Source: DASQFQ01 sp963805525 (GTDB lineage: Bacteria > Actinomycetota > Thermoleophilia > Solirubrobacterales > Solirubrobacteraceae). Taken from it: a stretch of 64,000 nucleotides of DNA. The translations under genes were made by a program, and so were the position numbers. The notes beneath the pieces were generated by a model, which saw only the letters and a list, made by a program, of their open reading frames with translations, was not told the DNA's origin and did no database searches. Positions within the stretch are counted from its first letter, which is position 1; each line of letters starts with the position of its first letter. The DNA lies in the NCBI GenBank assembly GCA_963805525.1, contig CAWDUT010000006.1, positions 1,550,001 through 1,614,000 of the forward strand. The letters run 5' to 3'. Below are positions 31,908 through 39,306 of the stretch, piece after piece.

Positions 31908-32501
31908 GTGAGCGCACCTTCTGGAAAGAAGCCCACCTTCGTGCCACAAACCGACGCCGAGCTGCTAGCCGCAGCCAGGACGGACCCGCAGGCGTTTCGC
32001 GAGTTCTACGACCGCTACGCCGTGTGGATGCGATCCTGGTTCCAACGCCAAACGCGGTCCGAGACCGCCGCCCTCGACCTGACCGCCGAGACGTTCGCGC
32101 AGGCCTGGCGGTCGTTGAAGCGCTTCCGCGACGAGGCGGACGGCTCGGGTGCTCCCTGGCTGTTCGGGATCGCCCGCAACCTGCTGCGGCAGTACCACAA
32201 GCACAACCGCATCGAGACGCAGGCGCGCGAGCGGCTCGGCCTGCCGCTGGCCTTCGCGGAGAGCGAGGAGTACGAGCGGGTCGACGACCGCATCGCGGCG
32301 TCCTCGCTGGGCCCGGCGCTGCACACCGCGGTCTCCGGCCTGCCCTTCGAGCAGCGCGCGGCGCTGGAGCTGCGGGTCGTCCAGCAGCTCTCCTACGACG
32401 AGGTGTCGGCGAAGCTCGGCTGCTCCCAGAACGCGGCGCGGCTGCGGGTCTCGCGGGCGCTGCGCACCCTGACCATGGAGCTGGGTGGCAATGAAGCGTG
32501 A
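31908..32501 (+). CDS. ECF-type RNA polymerase sigma factor
   Basis: The 197-residue product has the sigma-70 region 2 (FREFYDRYAVWMRSWFQRQT, LTAETFAQAWRSLKRFRDE, APWLFGIARNLLRQYHKHNR) and region 4 (LPFEQRAALELRVVQQLSYDEVSAKLGCSQNAARLRVSRAL) with the usual helix-turn-helix. Regions 1.1 and 3 are absent, as in ECF sigma factors. The last ten bases overlap the ATG of the next gene, which encodes a membrane protein in the place usual for the anti-sigma partner. Its target promoters are unknown. Confidence 0.9.
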   Translation: MSAPSGKKPTFVPQTDAELLAAARTDPQAFREFYDRYAVWMRSWFQRQTRSETAALDLTAETFAQAWRSLKRFRDEADGSGAPWLFGIARNLLRQYHKHNRIETQARERLGLPLAFAESEEYERVDDRIAASSLGPALHTAVSGLPFEQRAALELRVVQQLSYDEVSAKLGCSQNAARLRVSRALRTLTMELGGNEA

Positions 32502-32853
32502 GCTGCCCGACGACCTCGCCCGCCTCGGCCTCTACCTCGAGGCGGCGGCGGGGGAGACCCTGCGCCGCCGCCAGCGCCGGCAGGCGATGGCGAACTTCAT
32601 CGGCGCCGTGACGCTGGCCGTGCCGTTCGCGCTGGCCGTCGCCGCCGCGGACCTCTCTCCCTCCGACGGACTCTTCCCGCCGCCACCCCAACCGATCTCG
32701 CTGGAGGTCCAGCCTCCGACCAACAAATTCATGGTTCGCCATATCCCTGATGAACCGCTGCCTCCGACGAAGAAGGAACCCTGCCTCGATGCACAAGACT
32801 GCCGCGCCCCCGTCACTCCCTCCCTCACACCGGCTCCGCCCGGGAAGCACTGA
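32491..32853 (+). CDS. Single-pass membrane protein, putative anti-sigma partner
   Basis: The 120-residue product has a cytosolic helix (ELPDDLARLGLYLEAAAGETLRRRQRRQ), one membrane helix (about residues 34-54, FIGAVTLAVPFALAVAAA) and a Pro-rich outer part with a Cys pair (CLDAQDC). No zinc-binding HxxxCxxC anti-sigma motif is present. Position and overlap with the ECF sigma gene suggest it controls that factor, but this is inference. The ATG follows GGAGCTGGG. The HxlR gene follows directly. Confidence 0.6.
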   Translation: MKRELPDDLARLGLYLEAAAGETLRRRQRRQAMANFIGAVTLAVPFALAVAAADLSPSDGLFPPPPQPISLEVQPPTNKFMVRHIPDEPLPPTKKEPCLDAQDCRAPVTPSLTPAPPGKH

Positions 32854-32854
32854 G

Positions 32855-33265
32855 ATGGCGGTCACGGCGGTCAGAGACAGGATCCCGCGGCGCGGCGCCG
32901 AGCGCGCCCGCACGGCACGCCTGATCCACGAGTCGCTCGGGCTCCTCTCGTCCAAGTGGGCCGTCGACGTCCTGCTCGCGCTGGGCGACGGCACCCGCCG
33001 CTACCACCAGCTCCTCGCCGACCTCGAGCCGATCTCGGAGAAGGTGCTGACCCAGACGCTGCGCGCGATGGAGCGCGACGGCCTGGTCGGGCGCCGCGTG
33101 CACCCGGAGGTCCCGCCGCGGGTCGAGTACGCGCTGACGCCGCTCGGCGCCACGCTGGCCGGCCCGCTGCGCGCGCTGGGCGCGTGGTCGGTGGCGCACG
33201 GGAAGCACGTCGAGGAAGCACGCGGCCGCTTCGAGGAGCGGGCGCGGGCGAAGGCCGCGGCCTAG
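32855..33265 (+). CDS. HxlR-family transcriptional regulator
   Basis: The 136-residue product has the HxlR winged-helix pattern: LGLLSSKWAVDVLLALGDGTRRYHQLLADLEPISEKVLTQTLRAMERDGLVGRRVHPEVPPRVEYALTPLG. The Lys-Trp and the R-Y-L-L-x-P-I-S-E-K-x-L-T-x-x-L block are family hallmarks. The usual redox Cys near the N terminus is missing, so a thiol switch is unlikely. It is the third gene on this plus-strand transcript and meets the convergent cofE gene with a four-base overlap. Targets are unknown. Confidence 0.85.
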   Translation: MAVTAVRDRIPRRGAERARTARLIHESLGLLSSKWAVDVLLALGDGTRRYHQLLADLEPISEKVLTQTLRAMERDGLVGRRVHPEVPPRVEYALTPLGATLAGPLRALGAWSVAHGKHVEEARGRFEERARAKAAA

Positions 33266-33984
33266 CGGAACAGGTCGTCTTCCGGCGGGCGGACCAGCGG
33301 GGCGGCCCCTTCCTGGTCTTCCTCACTGAGCAGTTCCTCGAGCCCCCGCACCCGCACCGCGGGCTCGCCCGAGCTCTTCCCCCGCACCAGATCCGCCGCC
33401 GCGGCCACCTCGTCCGCGATCGCGATGATGCTCGCCGTCATCTCGCGGCCGTCGCGGTCCGGGCGGCCGCGGTGATCGACCAGCGCGTGCAGGCCCGCGC
33501 TGCCGATCGCGACCTCGACCTGGCCCTGGCGCCACGGGCGGCCCCATGAGTCGGTGATGACGACCGCGCCGACGCCCAGCGCGGCGCGGAGCGCGCGGGC
33601 CGAGGCGTCGGGGTCCTCCGGCAGCAGGACGACCGTGTCGGGCTCGCCGGTGTTCGACTGGTCGACGCCCGCGTTCGCGCACACGAACCCGTGCCGGGTG
33701 CGGCAGATCAGGCGGCCGCGGTCGGCGCGCAGGAGCTCGGCGGTCTCGTCGAGGATGGCCTGGACGTGGCGCGGGTCCTTCTCGTGCTCGGCGGCCAGCT
33801 CGACCGCGCGCTCCGACGGCTCGATGTCGGCCAGCCGGCGCACGCGGCCCTCGGCCTTCGAGACGACCTTGTGCGCGATCACGAGGATGTCATGCGGCCC
33901 GAGCTCCAGGCGGTCGCGCAGCAGGGCGCCCAGGTCGTCCCCGGGCCGCACCTCGGGGATGCCGGGGAGCGGGTCGAGCCTCAC
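33262..33984 (-). CDS. cofE: Coenzyme F420-0:L-glutamate ligase
   Basis: The 240-residue product has the CofE sequence pattern: DILVIAHKVVSKAEGR, ICRTRHGFVCANAGVDQSNTG (with the AxAGVDxSN block), a D-S-x-G-R-P-W-R segment and a late Glu-rich tail. It adds the first glutamate residues to F420-0, using GTP. It consists of the ligase domain only, without the nitroreductase-like domain fused in mycobacterial FbiB. The GTG start overlaps the stop of cofC (GTGA), so it is the last gene of the cofD-cofC-cofE operon. Confidence 0.9.
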   Translation of the reverse strand: MRLDPLPGIPEVRPGDDLGALLRDRLELGPHDILVIAHKVVSKAEGRVRRLADIEPSERAVELAAEHEKDPRHVQAILDETAELLRADRGRLICRTRHGFVCANAGVDQSNTGEPDTVVLLPEDPDASARALRAALGVGAVVITDSWGRPWRQGQVEVAIGSAGLHALVDHRGRPDRDGREMTASIIAIADEVAAAADLVRGKSSGEPAVRVRGLEELLSEEDQEGAAPLVRPPEDDLFR

Positions 33985-34613
33985 GCGGCGTGCACGAGCC
34001 GCTCGAGCAGCGCCCGTGTCCGCGGCGCGGCGCCGCGGCCGGCCGCGAGCGCCGCGCGCAGGGCGGCGAGGTCGCCGGGTGTGTCGACGTCGAGCTCGAG
34101 CGACGGCAGCCGGCCGACCCGGACGGTCGCGCCCGCTGCCCGGGCGAGCGCGGCGTGCCGCGCGAACGAGCCGGGGCCGAAGGCGGGTGTCAGCAGCGTC
34201 GGAGGATCGATCAGGAGCGCGTTGGTGCCGGAGCCGTGGCGGTCGGGCACGATGACGACGCCCGGCGTGGCAGAGGCCAGCAGGCCGTCGACCTCCGCCG
34301 GATCCAGCGCGGGGCAGTCCCCGGGCACGAGCAGGACCCGCTGCGCCCCGCGCGCCACCGCGGCCCGCACGCCGCGCAACGCCGCCGCGGACTGGCCCGC
34401 CTCGACGGGATCGTGCACCCAGTCGACGCCGGCCGTGTCAACGCGCTCGGCCGACACCACGACCACACCGTCCAGGCCCCGCACCGCGCCCAGCGCCTCG
34501 AGCACGTCCCCGACCATCGCGGCCGCCAGCTCAGCGCGATCCAGCCCGGCGGGCCGCAGGCGCTGCTTCGCGCGCCCGAACGACTTGACGGGAAGGACGG
34601 CCACCGTACGCAT
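33981..34613 (-). CDS. cofC: 2-phospho-L-lactate (or PEP) guanylyltransferase
   Basis: The 210-residue product has a nucleotidyltransferase fold: VLPVKSFGRAKQRLRP at the N terminus, LLVPGDCPALDPAEVD and VPDRHGSGTNALLI, then the segment LELDVDTPGDLAALR near the C terminus. CofC links GTP with 2-phospholactate or phosphoenolpyruvate to give the donor used by CofD. In actinobacteria (FbiD) phosphoenolpyruvate is the known substrate, so this is likely here. The ATG at 34613 is 11 bases after the stop of cofD, and its own stop overlaps the cofE start. Confidence 0.9.
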   Translation of the reverse strand: MRTVAVLPVKSFGRAKQRLRPAGLDRAELAAAMVGDVLEALGAVRGLDGVVVVSAERVDTAGVDWVHDPVEAGQSAAALRGVRAAVARGAQRVLLVPGDCPALDPAEVDGLLASATPGVVIVPDRHGSGTNALLIDPPTLLTPAFGPGSFARHAALARAAGATVRVGRLPSLELDVDTPGDLAALRAALAAGRGAAPRTRALLERLVHAA

Positions 34614-34624
34614 GGCGCGCGAGA

Positions 34625-35536
34625 CTACCCACGCAGGGCGGCCGCGAACACCAGCGTCTCGAGCGCGACCCGGCGGCGGGCGTCGGCGTCGCCCATCTCC
34701 ACGTCGGTCTCGAGCGTCGGCACCCCGGTCGCCCGCTCGTCGCTGACGAGCCCGTCGATCAGGCCCTCGTAGTGGGCGACGATCCCGTCCGCGCTCAGCG
34801 GATGCCCGGCCCACTCCATGAAGAGATCGGTGGGGCCCTTCAAGACGGCGCCCCGCACGAGCGGCGAGACCGCGACCACCGGCGCCGGCGTGGCTCGCAG
34901 CGCGTCGGCGATCCCGCCCACCGCGAGGATCGGCCCGATCGAGATGACCGGGTTCGACGGCCCGATCACCACCGTGCTCGCCGAGGCGATCGCATCCAAG
35001 GCCTCCAGCGTCGGGACCGCGGGGGCGGCGCCGAGCACCTCGACCCCCTCGACCGGCCCGGGCGCGCCCTGGCGGATCATGTAGTCCTGGAAGCCGTACC
35101 ACTCGCCGCGCGCGCGGATGTGGGTGCGGACCGGCTCGTCGGTCGGCGGCAGCACGCGCGCCGGGACGCCGAGCGACTCGCGCAGCTCGTCGAGCGTCTC
35201 GGTCAGCCGCGCCCCCTCGGCCAGCCGCCGCGCCCGTCGCAGGCAGACCGCGAGGTCGTGGTCGCCGAGGTTGAACCAGACGTCGTCGCCGAGCTCCCGC
35301 AGCGCGTCCATGACCGCGAACGTGTCGCCCTTGATGCCCCAGCCGCGCGGGTCGATGCGGTCGGCCAGCCAGTAGAGGACGAGGTCGGGGTCGGGCGAGA
35401 CGTAGCCGCCGTGGGCTTCCACGTCGTCGCCCGTGTTGGCGATCACCACCAGGTCCGAGCCGACCTCGTCGAGCATCCCGCGTGCGAGCTTGGCGCCGCC
35501 CGTGCCTCCGGCCAGCAGGACAACGGGGGAGCTCAC
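34625..35536 (-). CDS. cofD: 2-phospho-L-lactate transferase
   Basis: The 303-residue product has the CofD motifs: LLAGGTGGAKLARGM at the N terminus, VIANTGDDVEAHGGYVSPDPD, FNLGDHDLAV, IGPSNPVISIGPIL and SPLVRGAVLKGPTD. CofD moves the phospholactyl or phosphoenolpyruvyl group from the guanylylated donor to FO, forming F420-0 or its dehydro form. It is the first gene of the leftward F420 operon and is divergent from the HMG-CoA lyase gene. The GTG at 35536 gives the exact family N terminus. Confidence 0.92.
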   Translation of the reverse strand: MSSPVVLLAGGTGGAKLARGMLDEVGSDLVVIANTGDDVEAHGGYVSPDPDLVLYWLADRIDPRGWGIKGDTFAVMDALRELGDDVWFNLGDHDLAVCLRRARRLAEGARLTETLDELRESLGVPARVLPPTDEPVRTHIRARGEWYGFQDYMIRQGAPGPVEGVEVLGAAPAVPTLEALDAIASASTVVIGPSNPVISIGPILAVGGIADALRATPAPVVAVSPLVRGAVLKGPTDLFMEWAGHPLSADGIVAHYEGLIDGLVSDERATGVPTLETDVEMGDADARRRVALETLVFAAALRG

Positions 35537-35546
35537 CGGGGCAGCG

Positions 35547-35552
35547 TAATAA
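35547..35552 (+). promoter_or_regulatory. TAATAA box between divergent cofD and lyase genes
   Basis: In the 29-base gap between the two genes is TAATAA (TTATTA on the minus strand), the only AT-rich hexamer in the region. It can be read as a -10 box in both directions: 13 bases to the ATG at 35566 and 10 bases to the GTG at 35536. Confidence 0.4.
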
Positions 35553-35565
35553 GTTGAGCGCCCAC

Positions 35566-36480
35566 ATGGTGGCTCCCACGCGCGTGCGCATCCGCGAGGT
35601 CGGTCCTCGCGACGGTTTCCAGAACGAGCCGGAGACGATCCCCACCGACGAGAAGGTGCGGCTCATCGACCAGCTCGCCCGCACCGGCCTCAAGCGCCTC
35701 GAGGTCACGAGCTTCGTGCGCGCCGACGTGATCCCCCAGCTCGCCGACGCCGAGCAGGTGCTCGACCGCATCGACCCGCCGGACGACGTGGCGATCTCCG
35801 TCCTGATCCCGAACGAGAAGGGGCTCGAGAACGCGCTCCGGCGGCGCGAGCGCTTCCAGGAGATCAACGTCTTCCTCAGCGCGTCGGAGACCCACAACCG
35901 CAAGAACGTCAACCGGTCGATCGAGAAGTCACTGGCCGGGCTCGAGGCGGTGCTCGCCCGCGCCCGCGGCGAGGGCCTGCGCTGCGAGGGCGTCATCTCG
36001 ACCTCGTTCGGCTGCCCCTACGAGGGCCACGTCCCGCCCGAGCGCGTGTTCGAGATCGCCGGCCGGCTGCAGGCCGCGGGTGCCCAGGAGATCGGGTTCG
36101 GGGACACCACCGGCATGGCCAACCCGGCCCAGGTGCGCGACTTCTTTCCGGCCGCCCGCGAGGCCCTCGGCGAGCAGGTCGAGCTCACCGCGCACTTCCA
36201 CAACACCCGCGGCCAGGGCCTCGCCAACGTGCTGGCGGCGCTGGAGGCCGCCGTCGACTCCTTCGAGTCCAGCTTCGGCGAGCTCGGGGGCTGCCCGGTC
36301 CCGCCCGGCGCCACAGGCAACATCGCGACCGAGGACCTCGTCTCGATGCTGCACGAGATGGGGATCGAGACCGGCATCGACCTGCAGCACCTGGTCGCCG
36401 CCGCGCGCGCCGCCCAGGAAGTGCTCGGCCGGCCGCTCGGCTCGCACGTGCTGACGGCCGGGCCGGTCGAATGGCACTAG
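35566..36480 (+). CDS. Hydroxymethylglutaryl-CoA lyase
   Basis: The 304-residue product is a DRE-TIM barrel enzyme with REVGPRDGFQNE (metal and substrate contacts), FLSASETHNRKN, GCPYEGHVPPE, FGDTTGMANP, AHFHNTRGQG and the glycine-loop block GGCPVPPGATGNIATEDLV with the catalytic Cys. It splits HMG-CoA to acetyl-CoA and acetoacetate at the end of leucine breakdown. An acetoacetyl-CoA synthetase gene lies at 46265. A TTG at 35554 is also in frame. The TAG stop is inside the CTAG that flanks the 164-bp element. Confidence 0.88.
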   Translation: MVAPTRVRIREVGPRDGFQNEPETIPTDEKVRLIDQLARTGLKRLEVTSFVRADVIPQLADAEQVLDRIDPPDDVAISVLIPNEKGLENALRRRERFQEINVFLSASETHNRKNVNRSIEKSLAGLEAVLARARGEGLRCEGVISTSFGCPYEGHVPPERVFEIAGRLQAAGAQEIGFGDTTGMANPAQVRDFFPAAREALGEQVELTAHFHNTRGQGLANVLAALEAAVDSFESSFGELGGCPVPPGATGNIATEDLVSMLHEMGIETGIDLQHLVAAARAAQEVLGRPLGSHVLTAGPVEWH

Positions 36481-36644
36481 ATGGCTGATTCCACGACCCC
36501 CGCACCCGTCTGCACGCGCCCCGCGGCGCAGGATCGGCACCCGCCGAAGGGGCCCGTGGCACCACCACTGTTCCCCTCCGGCGGGCACCGCCCTGCATCC
36601 ACGGGACACGCACATCCGAGCACGAGGGCCGCGGAATCAGCCAT
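36481..36644. mobile_element. 164-bp hairpin element (MITE-like), copy A with CTAG duplication
   Basis: Perfect 12-bp terminal inverted repeats (ATGGCTGATTCC at 36481-36492, GGAATCAGCCAT at 36633-36644) bound a sequence whose halves pair as a long imperfect hairpin. It is flanked by CTAG on both sides (36477-36480 and 36645-36648). Deleting the element and one CTAG joins ATG GCA CTA to GGC GTC TTC, restoring the N terminus of the fumarylacetoacetase gene, so this is a real insertion. A copy of the same length is at 26366-26529. Confidence 0.85.
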
Positions 36645-36731
36645 CTAGGCGTCTTCTCGCTCCCGGGCGGGGAGCGCAGGATCGGACGGCGCGAAGGGGA
36701 CCGGGTCGTCGACCTCGGCCCCGGCGTCTCG

Positions 36732-37619
36732 GTGTTCGATGCGGGCGGTGACGACGGGCCGGACCACGCGCTTGCCGACGTCCAGCTCCACCTGCCGTTC
36801 GCCGTCGCCGACTACGCCGACTTCTACTCGTCGCTGCACCACGCCGGCAACGTCGGCCGCATGTTCCGCCCCGACGACGACCCGCTGCCGCCCAACTGGC
36901 ACCACCTCCCGATCGGCTACCACGGCCGCGCCGGCACCGTGGTCCCGAGCGGCACCCCGATCGCGCGCCCTCACGGCCAGCGCGGCCCGGGCGACTTCGG
37001 CCCCACGCAGCGGCTCGACGTCGAGCTCGAGCTCGGCTTCGTGATCGGCGCCCCGAGCGACGGGCCGGTCCCGGTCGACGAGGCGCTCGACCACGTCTTC
37101 GGCGTCGTGCTGCTCAACGACTGGAGCGCGCGCGACCTCCAAGCCTGGGAGTACCGCCCGCTCGGCCCGTTCCTCGCCAAGTCGTTCGCGACCTCGATCA
37201 GCCACTGGGTCACGCCGCTCGCCGAGCTGCCGCGTACCGCCCGCGAGCCGCAGGACCCGCCGCCGCTGCCCTACCTGCGCGAGGAGCCGTGGGCGTTCGA
37301 CATCGAGCTCGAGCTGGAGCTCAACGGCACGACGATCGCCCGCACCAACGCCGACCAGCTCTACTGGAGCGTCGCCCAGCAGATCGCCCACCTGACGTCG
37401 AACGGCGCCACCCTCCGCGCCGGCGACCTGCTCGGCTCCGGCACGATCTCCGGCCCCGAGAAGCACCAGCGCGGCTGCCTGCTCGAGCTGAGCTGGAACG
37501 GCGAGGAGCCGATCGAGCTCGAGGACGGCAGCACCCGCACGTTCCTCGAGGACGGCGACGAGGCCGTCCTGCGCGGCGCGGGCCTCGGCGAGGTCCGCGG
37601 CCGCGTCAGCGGCCGCTGA
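36732..37619 (+). CDS. Fumarylacetoacetase-family hydrolase, 5' end cut by the 164-bp element
   Basis: From the GTG at 36732 the product has 295 residues. It contains the FAH fold: YADFYSSLHHAGNVGRMFRP, LPIGYHGRAGTVVPSG (catalytic His), DVELELGFVIG (metal-binding Glu pair), FGVVLLNDWSARDLQAWEY, GPFLAKSFATSISHWV and LLGSGTISGPE. The family's opening segment (LGVFSLPGGERRIGRREGD) is still encoded in frame from 36646 to 36702 but has no start codon. The original ATG at 36471 (ATG GCA CTA) is separated from it by the element, which adds a TGA at 36486. The gene may be inactive or expressed from the internal GTG. Normally it cleaves fumarylacetoacetate in tyrosine breakdown. Confidence 0.75.
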   Translation: MFDAGGDDGPDHALADVQLHLPFAVADYADFYSSLHHAGNVGRMFRPDDDPLPPNWHHLPIGYHGRAGTVVPSGTPIARPHGQRGPGDFGPTQRLDVELELGFVIGAPSDGPVPVDEALDHVFGVVLLNDWSARDLQAWEYRPLGPFLAKSFATSISHWVTPLAELPRTAREPQDPPPLPYLREEPWAFDIELELELNGTTIARTNADQLYWSVAQQIAHLTSNGATLRAGDLLGSGTISGPEKHQRGCLLELSWNGEEPIELEDGSTRTFLEDGDEAVLRGAGLGEVRGRVSGR

Positions 37620-38385
37620 ACTCGGGCTGGCGCTTCTCCTGGAAGGCCTTGGCGCCCTCGGCGTAGTCCGCCGAGCGCGCGCAGATCTCCTGCATCGCCA
37701 CCTCGAGCTCCAAGGTCGCGGCCAGCGCCGGCCGCGCCGAGGCGTCCATCACCCGCTTCGCCAGCCCGACCGCCACCGGGGCGCAGGCGAGCAGCTCGTC
37801 GATCAGCGTCTGCGTGACCGGGCCGAGGTTCGCGATCGGCGCGACGCGGTTGACCAGCCCGATCCGCTCGGCCTCGTCGCCGTTGATCATCTTGCCGGTC
37901 ATCACCATCTCCTTGGCGCGGCCGAGCCCGACCACCTGCGGCAGCCGCGAGGAGCCGCCGACGTCCGGGATCAAGCCGATCCGCGTCTCCGGCATGCCGA
38001 TCACCGCGTCCTTGGCCATCACGCGCAGGTCGCAGGCCAGCGCGAGCTCCATCGCGCCGCCGATGCAGGCGCCGTGGATCACGCAGATCGTGGGCTTGGC
38101 CATCTCCTCGGCGACGTTCCAGGCGTCGAGGATGGTCTTGCGGAAGGTGCGCAGGTTGTCGGGGTTCTCGGCCAGCGCGCCGAGCGCGGCGAGGTCCATC
38201 CCGGAGGAGAACATGGGGCCGGCGCCGCGGATGACGACGCAGTGGGAGGCGGAGTCGGCCGCGGCGGCGCGCAAGGCATCGCCGACCTCGGAGATCAACT
38301 CGCCGTTGAAGGCGTTGCGCTTCTCCGGGCGGTTGAGCACGAGGTGGCGGACCGGGCCGTGCTGCTCGGTGATGACGAGAGGCAT
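37606..38385 (-). CDS. Enoyl-CoA hydratase/isomerase (crotonase family)
   Basis: The 259-residue product has the crotonase fold: LVLNRPEKRNAFNGELISEV, FSSGMDLAALG (oxyanion-hole segment), VIHGACIGGAMELALACDLRV (second oxyanion loop) and GMPETRIGLIPDVGGSSRLP, where the catalytic Glu is kept in PETRIGLIPD. It probably hydrates an enoyl-CoA in fatty-acid or branched-chain degradation. A TACGCT box lies seven bases before the ATG at 38385, in a 33-base divergent gap. The 3' end overlaps the convergent fumarylacetoacetase gene by 14 bases. Confidence 0.88.
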   Translation of the reverse strand: MPLVITEQHGPVRHLVLNRPEKRNAFNGELISEVGDALRAAAADSASHCVVIRGAGPMFSSGMDLAALGALAENPDNLRTFRKTILDAWNVAEEMAKPTICVIHGACIGGAMELALACDLRVMAKDAVIGMPETRIGLIPDVGGSSRLPQVVGLGRAKEMVMTGKMINGDEAERIGLVNRVAPIANLGPVTQTLIDELLACAPVAVGLAKRVMDASARPALAATLELEVAMQEICARSADYAEGAKAFQEKRQPEFSGR

Positions 38386-38418
38386 TGCCGGGAGCGTACC
38401 CGGGGTAGTGCTCCGACC

Positions 38419-39291
38419 ATGTCGCCGCGTACCCCCATCGGGCACGACCTCATCGAGCAGCTCGGCGCACTCGAGGCGGTCGACGCCCCCGCCAAAGCCG
38501 TCGCCAAGTTCGTCCGCAGCGCCAAGGCGCCCGCGAAGGTCAACGAGGCCCTCTCGGGCACCTGGCTCGGCCATCCGGTCCATCCGCTGCTGATCGTCGT
38601 CCCCATGGGCTCGTGGATCAGCGCCGTCGTGCTCGACTGGCTCGGCGGGAAGGACGCGGAGACGGCCGCCGACCTGCTGCTCGGCGCCGGCCTCGCCGGC
38701 GCGATCCCGACGGTCGCCACCGGATACGCCGACTGGGCCGACACCGAGCCGGCCAACGATCGCGTGCGGCGCATCGGCATCGTCCACGCCGCCTCCAACG
38801 GAACCGCCGCCGTCCTGTTCGCCGCCTCGTTGGCCGCCCGCACCGGCGGCGCCCGCGGCAAGGGCAAGCTGCTCGCGCTGCTGGGCCTCGGAGCGATGGG
38901 CGCCGGCGGCTATCTCGGCGGCCACCTGACCTACGCGGAGGGCGTCGGCGTCGACACCACGGTGTTCGAGGACTACCCGGAGACCTGGACGCAGGCGCTC
39001 GCCGACGCGGCGCTGGGCGAGGGCGAGATGAAGGCGGTCGAGGTCGGCGGCGCCGCCGTCCTGATCGCCCGCCGCGGCGGCCGCGTGTACGCGCTGGCCG
39101 ACACCTGCGTGCACCGCGAGGGCTCGCTGGCCGAGGGAGAGCTCGTCGGCGACTGCGTCAAGTGCCCGCTCCACGGCAGCGTCTTCCAGCTCTCCGACGG
39201 CTCCGTCGAGCAGGGCCCGGCCGCCTATCCGCAGCCGGTGTTGGAGGCGCGCGTGCGCGACGGCTCGATCGAGGTGCGCGCCCCGCAGTAG
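38419..39291 (+). CDS. DUF2231 membrane domain fused to a Rieske ferredoxin domain
   Basis: The 290-residue product has an N-terminal membrane part (about 45-170) with the DUF2231 signature LGHPVHPLLIVVPMGSWI and about four helices, and a C-terminal Rieske domain (about 195-290). The Rieske ligands are intact: TCVHREG (Cys and His) and KCPLHGSVF (Cys and His). It is a membrane-bound 2Fe-2S protein that could pass electrons from a dehydrogenase; the partner is unknown. It is followed after 15 bases by a membrane-protein gene. Confidence 0.85.
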   Translation: MSPRTPIGHDLIEQLGALEAVDAPAKAVAKFVRSAKAPAKVNEALSGTWLGHPVHPLLIVVPMGSWISAVVLDWLGGKDAETAADLLLGAGLAGAIPTVATGYADWADTEPANDRVRRIGIVHAASNGTAAVLFAASLAARTGGARGKGKLLALLGLGAMGAGGYLGGHLTYAEGVGVDTTVFEDYPETWTQALADAALGEGEMKAVEVGGAAVLIARRGGRVYALADTCVHREGSLAEGELVGDCVKCPLHGSVFQLSDGSVEQGPAAYPQPVLEARVRDGSIEVRAPQ

Positions 39292-39306
39292 GTAGCCTCC
39301 GGGCGC

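Noticed and set aside
36481..36648. A 55-codon reading frame covering the whole 164-bp element (MADSTTPAP...), kept open in the copy at 26366
   Set aside because: The frame simply starts in one inverted repeat and ends next to the other, and many differences between the copies change the residues. A structural, non-coding role explains the conservation better. A micropeptide is not excluded.
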